DNA from: IDS-8 sp965651325
GTDB lineage: Bacteria > Pseudomonadota > Gammaproteobacteria > Steroidobacterales > Woeseiaceae
DNA: 8,997 nt
Assembly: GCA_965651325.1 (NCBI GenBank)
Contig: CBFGSB010000125.1
Location: 1 to 8,997 of the forward strand
Direction: 5' to 3'
Below are positions 1 to 6,125 of this stretch, in pieces. The position numbers were made by a program, and so were the translations under genes. Under the pieces are notes generated by a model. It had not been told where the DNA came from. It worked only from the letters and a program-made list of their open reading frames with translations, and did not search any database. Positions within the stretch are counted from its first letter, which is position 1; each line of letters begins with the position of its first letter.

Positions 1-363
1 ACGCGTGCACGCTTTGCGCAGGAATTCACCGGGCAGGGCCTGCCCACTTCCGTCGTCGCGCTCGATGGCACGCATCCGATGGGAGTGGCGACCCTCCGCG
101 AACGAGACAGCCTGGACTGGGACCCGACTGCCGTTCCGTGGATATGCAACGTGTACGTTCGAGAGGGCGCGCGCGGCATGGGTATCGCCGGCCGCCTGTG
201 CCGCGCATTGGAGCGCATCGCGAAGGATCTCGGCTATCCCGTGGTGCACCTGGCGACCGTGGTCCGGGAGAACTCGCTCTACTACCGGCTCGGCTACGTT
301 CGCTACGCGAGCTTCGACGGATCCGACGAGCCGATGTACCTGATGCGTCGGTGGCTCAAGTGA
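1..363 (+). CDS. GNAT family N-acetyltransferase, 5'-truncated
   Basis: This is the C-terminal 120 codons of a GNAT acyltransferase. The reading frame is open to the first base of the window, so the true start lies upstream; the internal ATG at 79 is not a credible start because strand beta-4 and preceding residues would be lost. The acetyl-CoA pyrophosphate-binding signature R-x-x-G-x-A is visible in ARGMGIAGRL (about 169-198), preceded by the hydrophobic strand WICNVYV. Near the end, the ENSLYYRLGYVRY segment is the usual GNAT helix alpha-4/strand beta-6 region (N-x-x-x-Y-x-x-x-G-F/Y). GNAT enzymes transfer an acyl group from acyl-CoA to an amine; the substrate cannot be deduced here. The stop codon is 1 nt from the start of the downstream dehydrogenase, so the two are probably cotranscribed and translationally coupled. 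The family call is firm, the substrate unknown. Confidence 0.9.
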   Translation, partial: TRARFAQEFTGQGLPTSVVALDGTHPMGVATLRERDSLDWDPTAVPWICNVYVREGARGMGIAGRLCRALERIAKDLGYPVVHLATVVRENSLYYRLGYVRYASFDGSDEPMYLMRRWLK

Positions 364-364
364 G

Positions 365-1297
365 ATGAGTGCAAGCATCGAACAGGCTGTCGCCTGTGTC
401 GGGTCGGGCACGATCGGCAGTGCGTGGGCAGCGCTTTTCGCCGGTTGCGGCCTGCGCGTCAGGGCTTACGATCCGGTGCGCTCCGCCGAGGGAATCGTTC
501 GCGAGACCGGCGCGCGTGCGGCAAAGGCGCTCCGGCTCGACGTTGATGAATTGCTGGGCCGCATCGCGTTCACGACCGATCTCGGCGAAGCGCTGCACGG
601 TGCCGGCTTCGTCCAGGAGAGCGGGCCCGAATCATTGGCGGCGAAGCAGGATCTCTTTGCCGCCATCGACCGACTGTTGCCGGAGGCGGTCGTGATCGCC
701 TCGAGCAGCTCCGAGCTCCCGATCTCGCGGATCCAGGCGAAGTGCGCTCACCCCGAGCGGACCGTGATCGGCCATCCGATCAACCCCCCTTACGCCATTG
801 CACTGGTGGAGGTCGTCGGCGGCGGGCGCACCAGTGCCACCGCAATCGGGCAGGCATGTGCGTTTTATCGCTCGGTTGGCCGCGAGCCGCTGGCGCTCGA
901 TCGTGAGGTTCCGGGCTTCGTCGCGAATCGCCTGCAGATGGCCATGCTCCGCGAGGCACTGCAGATGGCGATGCAGGGCGAAGCGACCGTCGAGCAGATC
1001 GATCATGCCCTGATGCACGGCATCGGCGTGCGCTGGGCGGCGGTCGGCATGTTCGGCGCCTACGTCCTGAACCTGCCGCGGCATGACGTGAAGGAGTGGC
1101 TGGCGCACCTGGAGGAATTTGCCTTCGGTGCGGGAATCGTGCATGCCGGGTCGTTCCCCGGGTTCTCGCGGAAGGAGCTGGAGGCGATCGCCGGGCAATG
1201 GGCGGCACGGCTGGAGCGAACGGGGGAACGGGCCCTGCTCGAACAGCGTGATGCCCTGGCGATCGCGATCGGCGACCTTCGATCCGGCATGCAGTGA
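365..1297 (+). CDS. 3-hydroxyacyl-CoA dehydrogenase family protein (lambda-crystallin / L-gulonate 3-dehydrogenase-like)
   Basis: A 310-residue NAD-dependent 3-hydroxyacid dehydrogenase. The Rossmann motif G-x-G-x-x-G-x-x-W is at residues 13-21 (GSGTIGSAW), followed by the acidic residue ending strand 2 in AYDP. The serine cluster SSSSEL (113-118) and HPINPP (137-142) supply the expected active-site Ser, catalytic His137 and Asn140. The C-terminal helical domain begins near EVPGFVANRLQ, the usual 3HCDH domain boundary. The GSGxIGxxW motif, HPxNPPY and the single-C-domain length near 310 residues fit the CRYL1 (L-gulonate 3-dehydrogenase) and L-carnitine dehydrogenase branch better than the fused FadB or short HbdA types. 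Substrate specificity is therefore a beta-hydroxy acid or acyl-CoA, undecided. It sits 1 nt after the acetyltransferase and before a CocE-type hydrolase, suggesting a small catabolic operon. No strong Shine-Dalgarno is visible, consistent with coupling to the upstream stop. Confidence 0.88.
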   Translation: MSASIEQAVACVGSGTIGSAWAALFAGCGLRVRAYDPVRSAEGIVRETGARAAKALRLDVDELLGRIAFTTDLGEALHGAGFVQESGPESLAAKQDLFAAIDRLLPEAVVIASSSSELPISRIQAKCAHPERTVIGHPINPPYAIALVEVVGGGRTSATAIGQACAFYRSVGREPLALDREVPGFVANRLQMAMLREALQMAMQGEATVEQIDHALMHGIGVRWAAVGMFGAYVLNLPRHDVKEWLAHLEEFAFGAGIVHAGSFPGFSRKELEAIAGQWAARLERTGERALLEQRDALAIAIGDLRSGMQ

Positions 1298-1305
1298 AAA
1301 TTTTT

Positions 1306-1312
1306 GGTGAAG
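1306..1312 (+). promoter_or_regulatory. Ribosome binding site for the CocE-family hydrolase
   Basis: GGTGAAG lies just before ATG 1315. It decides the start: an in-frame GTG at 1294, overlapping the dehydrogenase stop as GTGA, has no comparable Shine-Dalgarno and would put seven extra residues ahead of the signal peptide. Confidence 0.5.
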
Positions 1313-1314
1313 CT

Positions 1315-3225
1315 ATGAGCCAGTTTGCGAAACGAGGCTGCCTGCTGCTGCTCATGGTGTGCGGCGCTGTTGTCGGTCACGCGAGCGGGGTGCCGTCCGA
1401 CGCCGGTGCCGAGCCGATAGTCGATCGCAACGTCTTCATTGCCGTGCGCGACGGCACCCGGCTCGCAACCGACCTGTACCTGCCGGCGCGCAAGGATTCG
1501 CGCGTGCCGGTCATTCTCCTGCGGACACCCTACGGCAAGGACGACTGGCACGACCACTACCGGTCCGACCCGGAGTCCATCCTCGGCTTCTTCCTCGAAC
1601 ACGGCTATGCGCTGGCCATCCAGGACATCCGCGGGCGCTTCCATTCGGAAGGAAGCTACACGGTCGCCGCGCACGATGCGGAAGACGGTTACGACACGAT
1701 CGACTGGCTCAGCAAGCAGGATTGGTCGAACGGCAGTGTCGGCACTTACGGCTGCTCGTACGAGGGCAACGTGCAGATCTACCTCGCGCAAACCCGGCAT
1801 CCCGCGCTCAAAGCGATGATCCCCCAGGCCTCCGGCGGCGGCGTGGGCTCCCTCGGTGGGCACTATCGCGACTTCTCCACGCGGGTGGGCGGCGCCGTGG
1901 AGTGGGTCGGCAGCGTCGGGTGGTTCGCGCTTTACGGCGAGAAGCACATGCCGCGGCTCTCCGCGGATTTGCCGCACGACCAGTACAACGCGAACGCCGC
2001 GCTGGGTACGTGGGTGCGCGAGGCGCCGGCGATCGACTTCCGCAAGGCGTGGTACCACCTGCCGATGAAAGAGGCGCTGTCGGCGCAGGGGCTGCCGGTG
2101 ACCGACTTCGAGGACCACGTCAGCCGGCCGCCGGCCGATCCGTACTGGAAGGCGCTGCCGCACATGACCGAAGACTACGTCTCGGACGTGCCGGCACTGT
2201 TCGTCAACTCCTGGTACGACTTCGGTACCGACATGACGTTGGTGGAGTTCAACCATTTTCGCCGCCATTCCGCTTCGCGAACGGCGCGCGAGAACCAGTT
2301 CGTGATCCTGAGTCCCCACACCCACTGCGCCTTCTCGCGCGGCGCCGCCGAGCAAACTATCGTCGGGGAGCGCGACGTGGGGGACACCCGTTTCGACTAC
2401 CGCCAGGCCTACCTGACCTGGTTCGACGCGTGGCTCAAGGCGGACCGGTCCGCCCGGCGGGCGGTGGAAGAGTGGCCCGCGGTGCGCTACTACGCCATGG
2501 GCCGCAACCGCTGGGAGACGGCGGATGCCTGGCCGGTGGCGTGGGCCACCGGGCAGGCGTTTTACCTGGCAAGCGACGGTCGCGCCAACAGCCTGCACGG
2601 CAACGGTCGCCTGCTGCACGCACCACCGCCGGCTTCGGGCGCGCCGCTGGACGAATTCACCTACGATCCGGCCAACCCGGTACCCTCCCTGGGCGGTCCG
2701 CTGTGCTGCACGGGGACCCCGGAGCCGGTGGCCGGCGCCATGGATCAACGTTCCGTCGAGGCGCGCGAGGATGTCCTCGTTTATACCTCGGACGCGCTGC
2801 GGCACGAGGTCGACGTGACGGGTGACGTCAAGCTCGTTCTGCACGTCTCATCCGACGTCGTCGATACCGACTTCACGGCGAAGCTCCTGGACGTCTACCC
2901 GGACGGCCGGGCCTTCAACATTGTCGAGGGCATTCTCCGGGCGCGTTACCGCGACGGAATGGAACGTGAAGCGTGGATGCAGCCGGGTGAGGTCTACGAG
3001 CTCGTCATTCCACTCGGGCCGACCAGCAACGTGTTCCTGCCGGGCCACCGTATCCGCCTCGAAGTGTCCGGCAGCAACTTCCCGCGGTTCGACCGGAACC
3101 TGAACGTGGGTGGCAACAACGCCGAGCAGGTTACGTGGGCCGTGGCGCACAGCAAGGTGCATCACACGCCGGAGTTACCTTCGCGCCTCATATTGCCCGT
3201 GGTCGGAGGCACCGGCGACAGGTGA
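1315..3225 (+). CDS. CocE/NonD family hydrolase, exported
   Basis: A 636-residue alpha/beta hydrolase of the X-Pro dipeptidyl-peptidase S15/CocE group, which cleaves esters or amides such as acylated substrates, cocaine-like esters or beta-lactam precursors. A signal peptide is visible (positive FAKRG, hydrophobic LLLLMVCGAVV, cleavage near GHA/SG at about residues 22-24), so it should act in the periplasm or outside. The N-terminal strand pattern VFIAVRDGTRLATDLYLP and VILLRTPYGK are family hallmarks. The nucleophile is Ser148 in GCSYEG; the acid is Asp302 in SWYDFG; the base is probably His337 in SPHTHC. The C-terminal jelly-roll (DVTGDVKLVLHVSSD through RIRLEVSGSNFPRFDRN) is typical and complete. 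I prefer ATG 1315 over GTG 1294 because of the upstream GGTGAAG and a better signal-peptide start. It is 17 nt after the dehydrogenase and is the last gene of the apparent operon. The exact substrate is unknown. Confidence 0.9.
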   Translation: MSQFAKRGCLLLLMVCGAVVGHASGVPSDAGAEPIVDRNVFIAVRDGTRLATDLYLPARKDSRVPVILLRTPYGKDDWHDHYRSDPESILGFFLEHGYALAIQDIRGRFHSEGSYTVAAHDAEDGYDTIDWLSKQDWSNGSVGTYGCSYEGNVQIYLAQTRHPALKAMIPQASGGGVGSLGGHYRDFSTRVGGAVEWVGSVGWFALYGEKHMPRLSADLPHDQYNANAALGTWVREAPAIDFRKAWYHLPMKEALSAQGLPVTDFEDHVSRPPADPYWKALPHMTEDYVSDVPALFVNSWYDFGTDMTLVEFNHFRRHSASRTARENQFVILSPHTHCAFSRGAAEQTIVGERDVGDTRFDYRQAYLTWFDAWLKADRSARRAVEEWPAVRYYAMGRNRWETADAWPVAWATGQAFYLASDGRANSLHGNGRLLHAPPPASGAPLDEFTYDPANPVPSLGGPLCCTGTPEPVAGAMDQRSVEAREDVLVYTSDALRHEVDVTGDVKLVLHVSSDVVDTDFTAKLLDVYPDGRAFNIVEGILRARYRDGMEREAWMQPGEVYELVIPLGPTSNVFLPGHRIRLEVSGSNFPRFDRNLNVGGNNAEQVTWAVAHSKVHHTPELPSRLILPVVGGTGDR

Positions 3226-3322
3226 GCCTGACGTCGGTCATCCCTTCGCCAGGCATTCTGTGCAGGTCAAGCTCCGGCGGTACTGTTCAGTTCGTTCGCC
3301 CTTGGAATGTCCTACGCTTTCG

Positions 3323-3613
3323 TCAAAAGATGCGCTGCGGGCCGCCGGGACCCGGCGCCTGCCCTGCAGGCTCAGGGACGCAGTAGCAGGCATCGCGAGT
3401 GCTCCCGGGTTCGCGTTCGCAAAGGTAGATGTGACGAACCGGGCATCGAGGCCGTCGCGCGTCCGCTCCGGGCCGATCGACAGCCTTCAACCCGATCTCA
3501 CGCCCGGCGCCGGGATCCTGCATCGATACGCAGCCGCTGACGGCAAGCAAAGCGAGTACCGCCAACAGCCCCGACCCCGGAATCGATTCATCAGCGCGAG
3601 TGAACATGTTCAT
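3323..3613 (-). CDS. Small cysteine-rich lipoprotein, function unknown
   Basis: A 96-codon frame that I judge real. It begins with a plausible lipoprotein signal: hydrophobic run LLAVLALLAVSGC (16-28) ending in lipobox V-S-G-C with Cys28 as the lipidated residue. The +2 residue is Val, not Asp, which by the usual Lol rule favours the outer membrane. The mature part is only 69 residues and has four further cysteines (57, 65, 76, 78) in the pattern C-x7-C-x10-C-x-C, followed by a Pro/Gly-rich tail. The segment LCEREPGSTRDACYCVPE resembles, from memory, short proteobacterial lipoproteins with a CE...C-x-C core, but I cannot name a family. A Shine-Dalgarno GAAGG is placed 6 nt before the ATG. The gene is divergent from the LysR regulator, making it the regulator's most likely target by position. 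Alternative: a chance frame in GC-rich DNA, made less likely by the signal peptide and ribosome site together. Confidence 0.68.
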   Translation of the reverse strand: MNMFTRADESIPGSGLLAVLALLAVSGCVSMQDPGAGREIGLKAVDRPGADARRPRCPVRHIYLCEREPGSTRDACYCVPEPAGQAPGPGGPQRIF

Positions 3614-3727
3614 GACAAACCTTCATGCGTTGAAACGGCAATGCTTCCACACGACCGCTATCATCCAACGCCGTGCCAGGCGAAAAAATCGATGATTTGT
3701 CATGCGACCCATCAGGAACGGTGAACC
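3614..3727. promoter_or_regulatory. Divergent promoter/operator region between lipoprotein and LysR regulator
   Basis: The 114 nt between the two start codons must drive both genes. It is locally AT-richer than the flanking genes (for example the A-run at 3683-3688). A dyad TTCA-N5-TGAA at 3622-3634 satisfies the T-N11-A rule for LysR-type operators, and a second small inverted repeat ATGA-TTTG-TCAT lies at 3692-3703, close to the regulator start. AGGA at 3714-3717 is the likely ribosome site for the regulator. LysR regulators commonly bind such divergent regions and repress their own gene; that this one does so here is inference. I could not assign convincing -35/-10 pairs. Confidence 0.5.
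3620..3624 (-). promoter_or_regulatory. Ribosome binding site for the small lipoprotein
   Basis: Read on the minus strand this is GAAGG, separated by 6 nt from the ATG at 3613-3611. It supports the reality of the short gene and selects this ATG over the in-frame ATG two codons later. Confidence 0.55.
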
Positions 3728-4663
3728 ATGCGCCACCTCGACCTTGCAGCCCTGAGAAGCCTCGTAGCGCTATCGGAAACGCACAGCGTGACGCGTGCGG
3801 CGGCAATAACCTTCCTCACCCAATCCGCTGTCAGCATGCAAGTGAAGCGGCTCGAGCAGCAGACCGGTGCGAAGCTGACGGAGCGCGTCGGCCGCGGGGT
3901 GTTACTGACCGACGATGGCGAAAAGCTCGCGAGCTACGCCCGGCAAATGCTCGCAATCAATGACGAAGCGCTGATCCGCCTCGCCAGGAACGAATTCGAC
4001 TCCGAGCTGACGCTCGGGGTGCCGTTCGACATTGTAAATCCGCACGTGCCCGTCATTCTGCGCGAGGCGCGGAAGCGGTATCCGCGTATCAAGCTGAAAC
4101 TGGTCTCTTCCCTGACATGCTTCCTGAAGGAGCGCTTCGCCGAAGGCGCCATCGATATCGCGATAACCACCGAAGCAGGGCCCGGCTCCGGAGCCGAGGA
4201 GCTGGCTGGCGCCGATTTGCACTGGTGGGGTGCCCGTGGCGGCCACGCTCACCGCCAGGCGCCGCTGCCGGTCGCGATCTGCAACAACTGCGCGATGAAA
4301 CCCGAGGTCACACGCCTGCTCGGCAAGGTCGGGATGCCGTGGGAGTTCGTCAGCGACACGGACACGGATGCCGCCGTGCATGCCATGGTGTCGGCGGACC
4401 TGGCGGTAACACCGTGCATCGGGGCACGGTCAATACCGGGCTGCGAGCGACTGCCGTCCGGGTTGCTGCCGGAGCTGCCCCCGTTCCATATCAACCTGTA
4501 CGTGGAGAACGCGCGCAACCCGCTCATCGCACAGAATGTTGCAGATATCGTTCGCGATGTTTACCGGCGGGGCTTGCAGCCGGCTGGTGAGCCGGCGCCG
4601 CCGAGACAGCGCCAAGGCCACGATTCGGCTGCGCGGACCAGGCCGCTTGAAGCTGGTTTATGA
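3728..4663 (+). CDS. LysR family transcriptional regulator
   Basis: A 311-residue LysR-type regulator. The N-terminal winged helix-turn-helix spans about residues 4-64: LRSLVALSETHSVTRAAA, then the recognition helix around TQSAVSMQVKRLEQ and the wing GRGVLLTDDGEKL. The periplasmic-binding-protein-like effector domain follows, with ELTLGVPFDIV as its first strand and AVHAMVSADLAVTP as the familiar later motif. The ARGGHAHRQAPLPVAIC segment places it with the LrhA/YofA-like branch as far as I can judge by eye. The effector domain has five cysteines (131, 185, 188, 230, 239), including a C-N-N-C pair at 185-188, unusual for the family and possibly redox or metal sensing. The last roughly 30 residues, after DVYRR, are Pro/Arg/Gly-rich and look like a disordered extension. 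It is divergent from a small cysteine-rich lipoprotein and convergent with the secreted protein at 4666-5985. The effector is unknown. Confidence 0.95.
   Translation: MRHLDLAALRSLVALSETHSVTRAAAITFLTQSAVSMQVKRLEQQTGAKLTERVGRGVLLTDDGEKLASYARQMLAINDEALIRLARNEFDSELTLGVPFDIVNPHVPVILREARKRYPRIKLKLVSSLTCFLKERFAEGAIDIAITTEAGPGSGAEELAGADLHWWGARGGHAHRQAPLPVAICNNCAMKPEVTRLLGKVGMPWEFVSDTDTDAAVHAMVSADLAVTPCIGARSIPGCERLPSGLLPELPPFHINLYVENARNPLIAQNVADIVRDVYRRGLQPAGEPAPPRQRQGHDSAARTRPLEAGL
4579..4596. repeat. Perfect 7-bp inverted repeat (hairpin) in the 3' end of the LysR gene
   Basis: GCCGGCT (4579-4585), loop GGTG (4586-4589), AGCCGGC (4590-4596) form a perfect GC-rich stem-loop inside the coding sequence for the extra C-terminal tail of the regulator. 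There is no T-tract on either strand, so it is not a standard intrinsic terminator. It may slow or terminate transcription of one of the two convergent genes, or simply reflect GC-rich sequence. Confidence 0.45.
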
Positions 4664-4665
4664 TG

Positions 4666-5985
4666 CTAATCACACGTTACCGTCAGCGCCGGAAAATCCT
4701 GCGTATAAGCCGGCGCCACCGACGCCTCCCGTCCGCTGAGTCCGTTCGGCGGCGGCGGCTCGGCTCTAGCCTCGTCGTCTTCATCCGCGCCGGTCTTTGC
4801 GGCTGGCGGCGGAAAGCGCATCCAGTCTCCATAGCGCTCCGTCCCGCCGACCTGCCACGATGGCCGCACGGACCAGCGGTACTCGCCGCACTCGAGCGCC
4901 ATCGGCACAGTATAAGGCGGCTCCGCCACACCTTCCTCGAGCCACACGAGCCGATCCCGGTTGTAGATCTCGACGTCATACGATGTCGCGGACTCGTCGA
5001 GCTTGCCGGCTGCGCCCGCAAAAGGAGTGCCGCTCACGTCGCCCACCTTTAGCGTCCAGGCAAGCTCCGGCTGCGTCGTTTCGCTGATGAAGTGCAGCGG
5101 CTTCTTGCGGTCGCGCCGCACGGAGTCCGTCTGCTCGGGGGTGATCGAGTGCGGCAGCTCGACACGGTTGTACACCCGTGCGGCGATTTCACGCCCCAGG
5201 TAATGCCGCGCATAGTTGACGTAGCTGTGCCAAAGCCGGTTGTCGTCCTCGGTCCAGTTGCGCAGCGAGTCGCGGTCGCTGTAGTGCACGATCGTGCGGT
5301 ACACCGACACGTCGTCAGCCAGCCGGCGCAGCGAGGCGACCGCCGTGGTCGTGATGACGGCGTCCTCGCCCTGCACGTCGATGGCGACACCGGCGAATTT
5401 CACGTGCAGCATGGCGTCGGTACCTTCAGGCACCGGCGTCGTCGGCGCGATGACTCTCGAGGTCAGTCCGGACACCCGGCGCAGCCGCGAGTAGACGTCC
5501 ATCGCGAGCCCGTCGTCGGCGAGCGGCGTGCTCTCGGCGTCGACCAGTTCCTCGGTCATCGCGTCGCGAAGCTGCTGGATCTCGCGTTGCACCCCGCCGA
5601 ACAGCGCGCCGATGATTGCCCCCGGAATGGCGGTGCCGGGAATCCGGTACAGCACCGGCACGGGCCCGACTTCCTTGCGGATCTCGCCGACCTCGTAGCC
5701 GCCGATCGCCCCGCCTACCACGCCGTACGTCGACTTCTCGTAACTTCCCGACACCGCTTCCTCGGCCGGATCGCGCGCCGCGATCACGACGATCCTGTCC
5801 ATCTGCGCGCGCAGGTCCTCGGGCATGTCCTCGTGCGGCTCGGGCGGCGCTTTGCGGACGAGGCTGGACGGCGGCGGCGGTATGTCGCCGAAGCCGACCG
5901 CGGGTGCCGCCCACACGCAGCAGGCGAGGGCCAGTCCGGTGAAGGCGCGGGGCAAGCCCGCGCGGGGTCGTATTCCGGTCGTCAT
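4666..5985 (-). CDS. Secreted protein of unknown function with glycine-rich segment and fibronectin-III-like C-terminus
   Basis: I do not recognise a named family for this 439-residue protein. It starts with a Sec signal peptide (RPRAGLPRAF, then GLALACCVWAAPAVG, cleavage near residues 29-33) and a PPPP linker. Residues about 85-132 are Gly- and hydrophobic-rich, with GVVGGAIGG and later GTAIPGAIIGALFGG, reminiscent of glycine-zipper segments of envelope proteins. The middle (about 180-300) has alternating strands and a helix around RDSLRNWTEDDNRLW and YVNYARHYLGREIA. The C-terminal part (about 320-405) reads like a fibronectin type III fold: ELAWTLKV, SYDVEIYNRD, GEYRWSVRPSW, YGDWMRF. A charged and Pro-rich tail ends in TVTCD. 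I choose ATG 5985 over the in-frame start at 6033 because it has an AAGGGGG ribosome site and begins directly at the signal peptide. Its stop is 2 nt from that of the LysR gene. Envelope or surface location is inferred. Confidence 0.82.
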   Translation of the reverse strand: MTTGIRPRAGLPRAFTGLALACCVWAAPAVGFGDIPPPPSSLVRKAPPEPHEDMPEDLRAQMDRIVVIAARDPAEEAVSGSYEKSTYGVVGGAIGGYEVGEIRKEVGPVPVLYRIPGTAIPGAIIGALFGGVQREIQQLRDAMTEELVDAESTPLADDGLAMDVYSRLRRVSGLTSRVIAPTTPVPEGTDAMLHVKFAGVAIDVQGEDAVITTTAVASLRRLADDVSVYRTIVHYSDRDSLRNWTEDDNRLWHSYVNYARHYLGREIAARVYNRVELPHSITPEQTDSVRRDRKKPLHFISETTQPELAWTLKVGDVSGTPFAGAAGKLDESATSYDVEIYNRDRLVWLEEGVAEPPYTVPMALECGEYRWSVRPSWQVGGTERYGDWMRFPPPAAKTGADEDDEARAEPPPPNGLSGREASVAPAYTQDFPALTVTCD

Positions 5986-6125
5986 ACATCCCCCTTCGAC
6001 GTTCTGGTTCTTGTATCCCATTAATACCAGCATGGCGGCGGCGCGTAAACGCGGGGATTGCGTCCGTGCCGCCCGCGTGACTTGCGTCGGCGCCGTTCCG
6101 CTGCCGCCCCGCTACAGTGGATGCC
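5986..6125. promoter_or_regulatory. Divergent intergenic region between secreted protein and GGDEF/EAL-like gene
   Basis: These 140 nt separate two divergent starts and must hold both promoters. Toward the minus-strand gene, TGGTATTAAT (6021-6030 read in reverse) resembles an extended -10 element (TG-n-TATTAA) and lies about 36-45 nt upstream of the start. An inverted repeat CGCGT-AA-ACGCG sits at 6042-6053 just upstream of that element and could be an operator. On the plus side I see no clear promoter or Shine-Dalgarno ahead of the GGDEF/EAL-like gene. Confidence 0.4.
5990..5996 (-). promoter_or_regulatory. Ribosome binding site for the secreted protein
   Basis: Minus-strand AAGGGGG ends 4 nt before the ATG at 5985-5983, with its AAGG core 7 nt away. 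It decides the start in favour of the methionine that directly precedes the signal peptide. Confidence 0.6.

Noticed and set aside
1060..2844. 594-codon minus-strand open frame opposite the dehydrogenase and CocE genes
   Set aside because: Its residue composition (very rich in Arg, Val, His, Pro) is the usual antisense shadow of GC-rich codons, with no domain, signal peptide or ribosome site, and the plus strand carries two clear enzymes.
3226..3254. GCCTG/CAGGC inverted repeat after the CocE gene as terminator
   Set aside because: Only 5 bp with a 19-nt loop and no T-run; not distinguishable from chance.
3630..3664. TTGAAA (3630-3635) and TATCAT (3659-3664) as a sigma-70 promoter for the LysR gene
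   Set aside because: Both hexamers are good but the spacer is 23 nt, well beyond the usual 16-18.
5092..6024. 310-codon plus-strand open frame opposite the secreted protein
   Set aside because: Antisense shadow: Arg/His/Val-rich and lacking any recognisable motif, while the minus-strand frame has a signal peptide and ribosome site.
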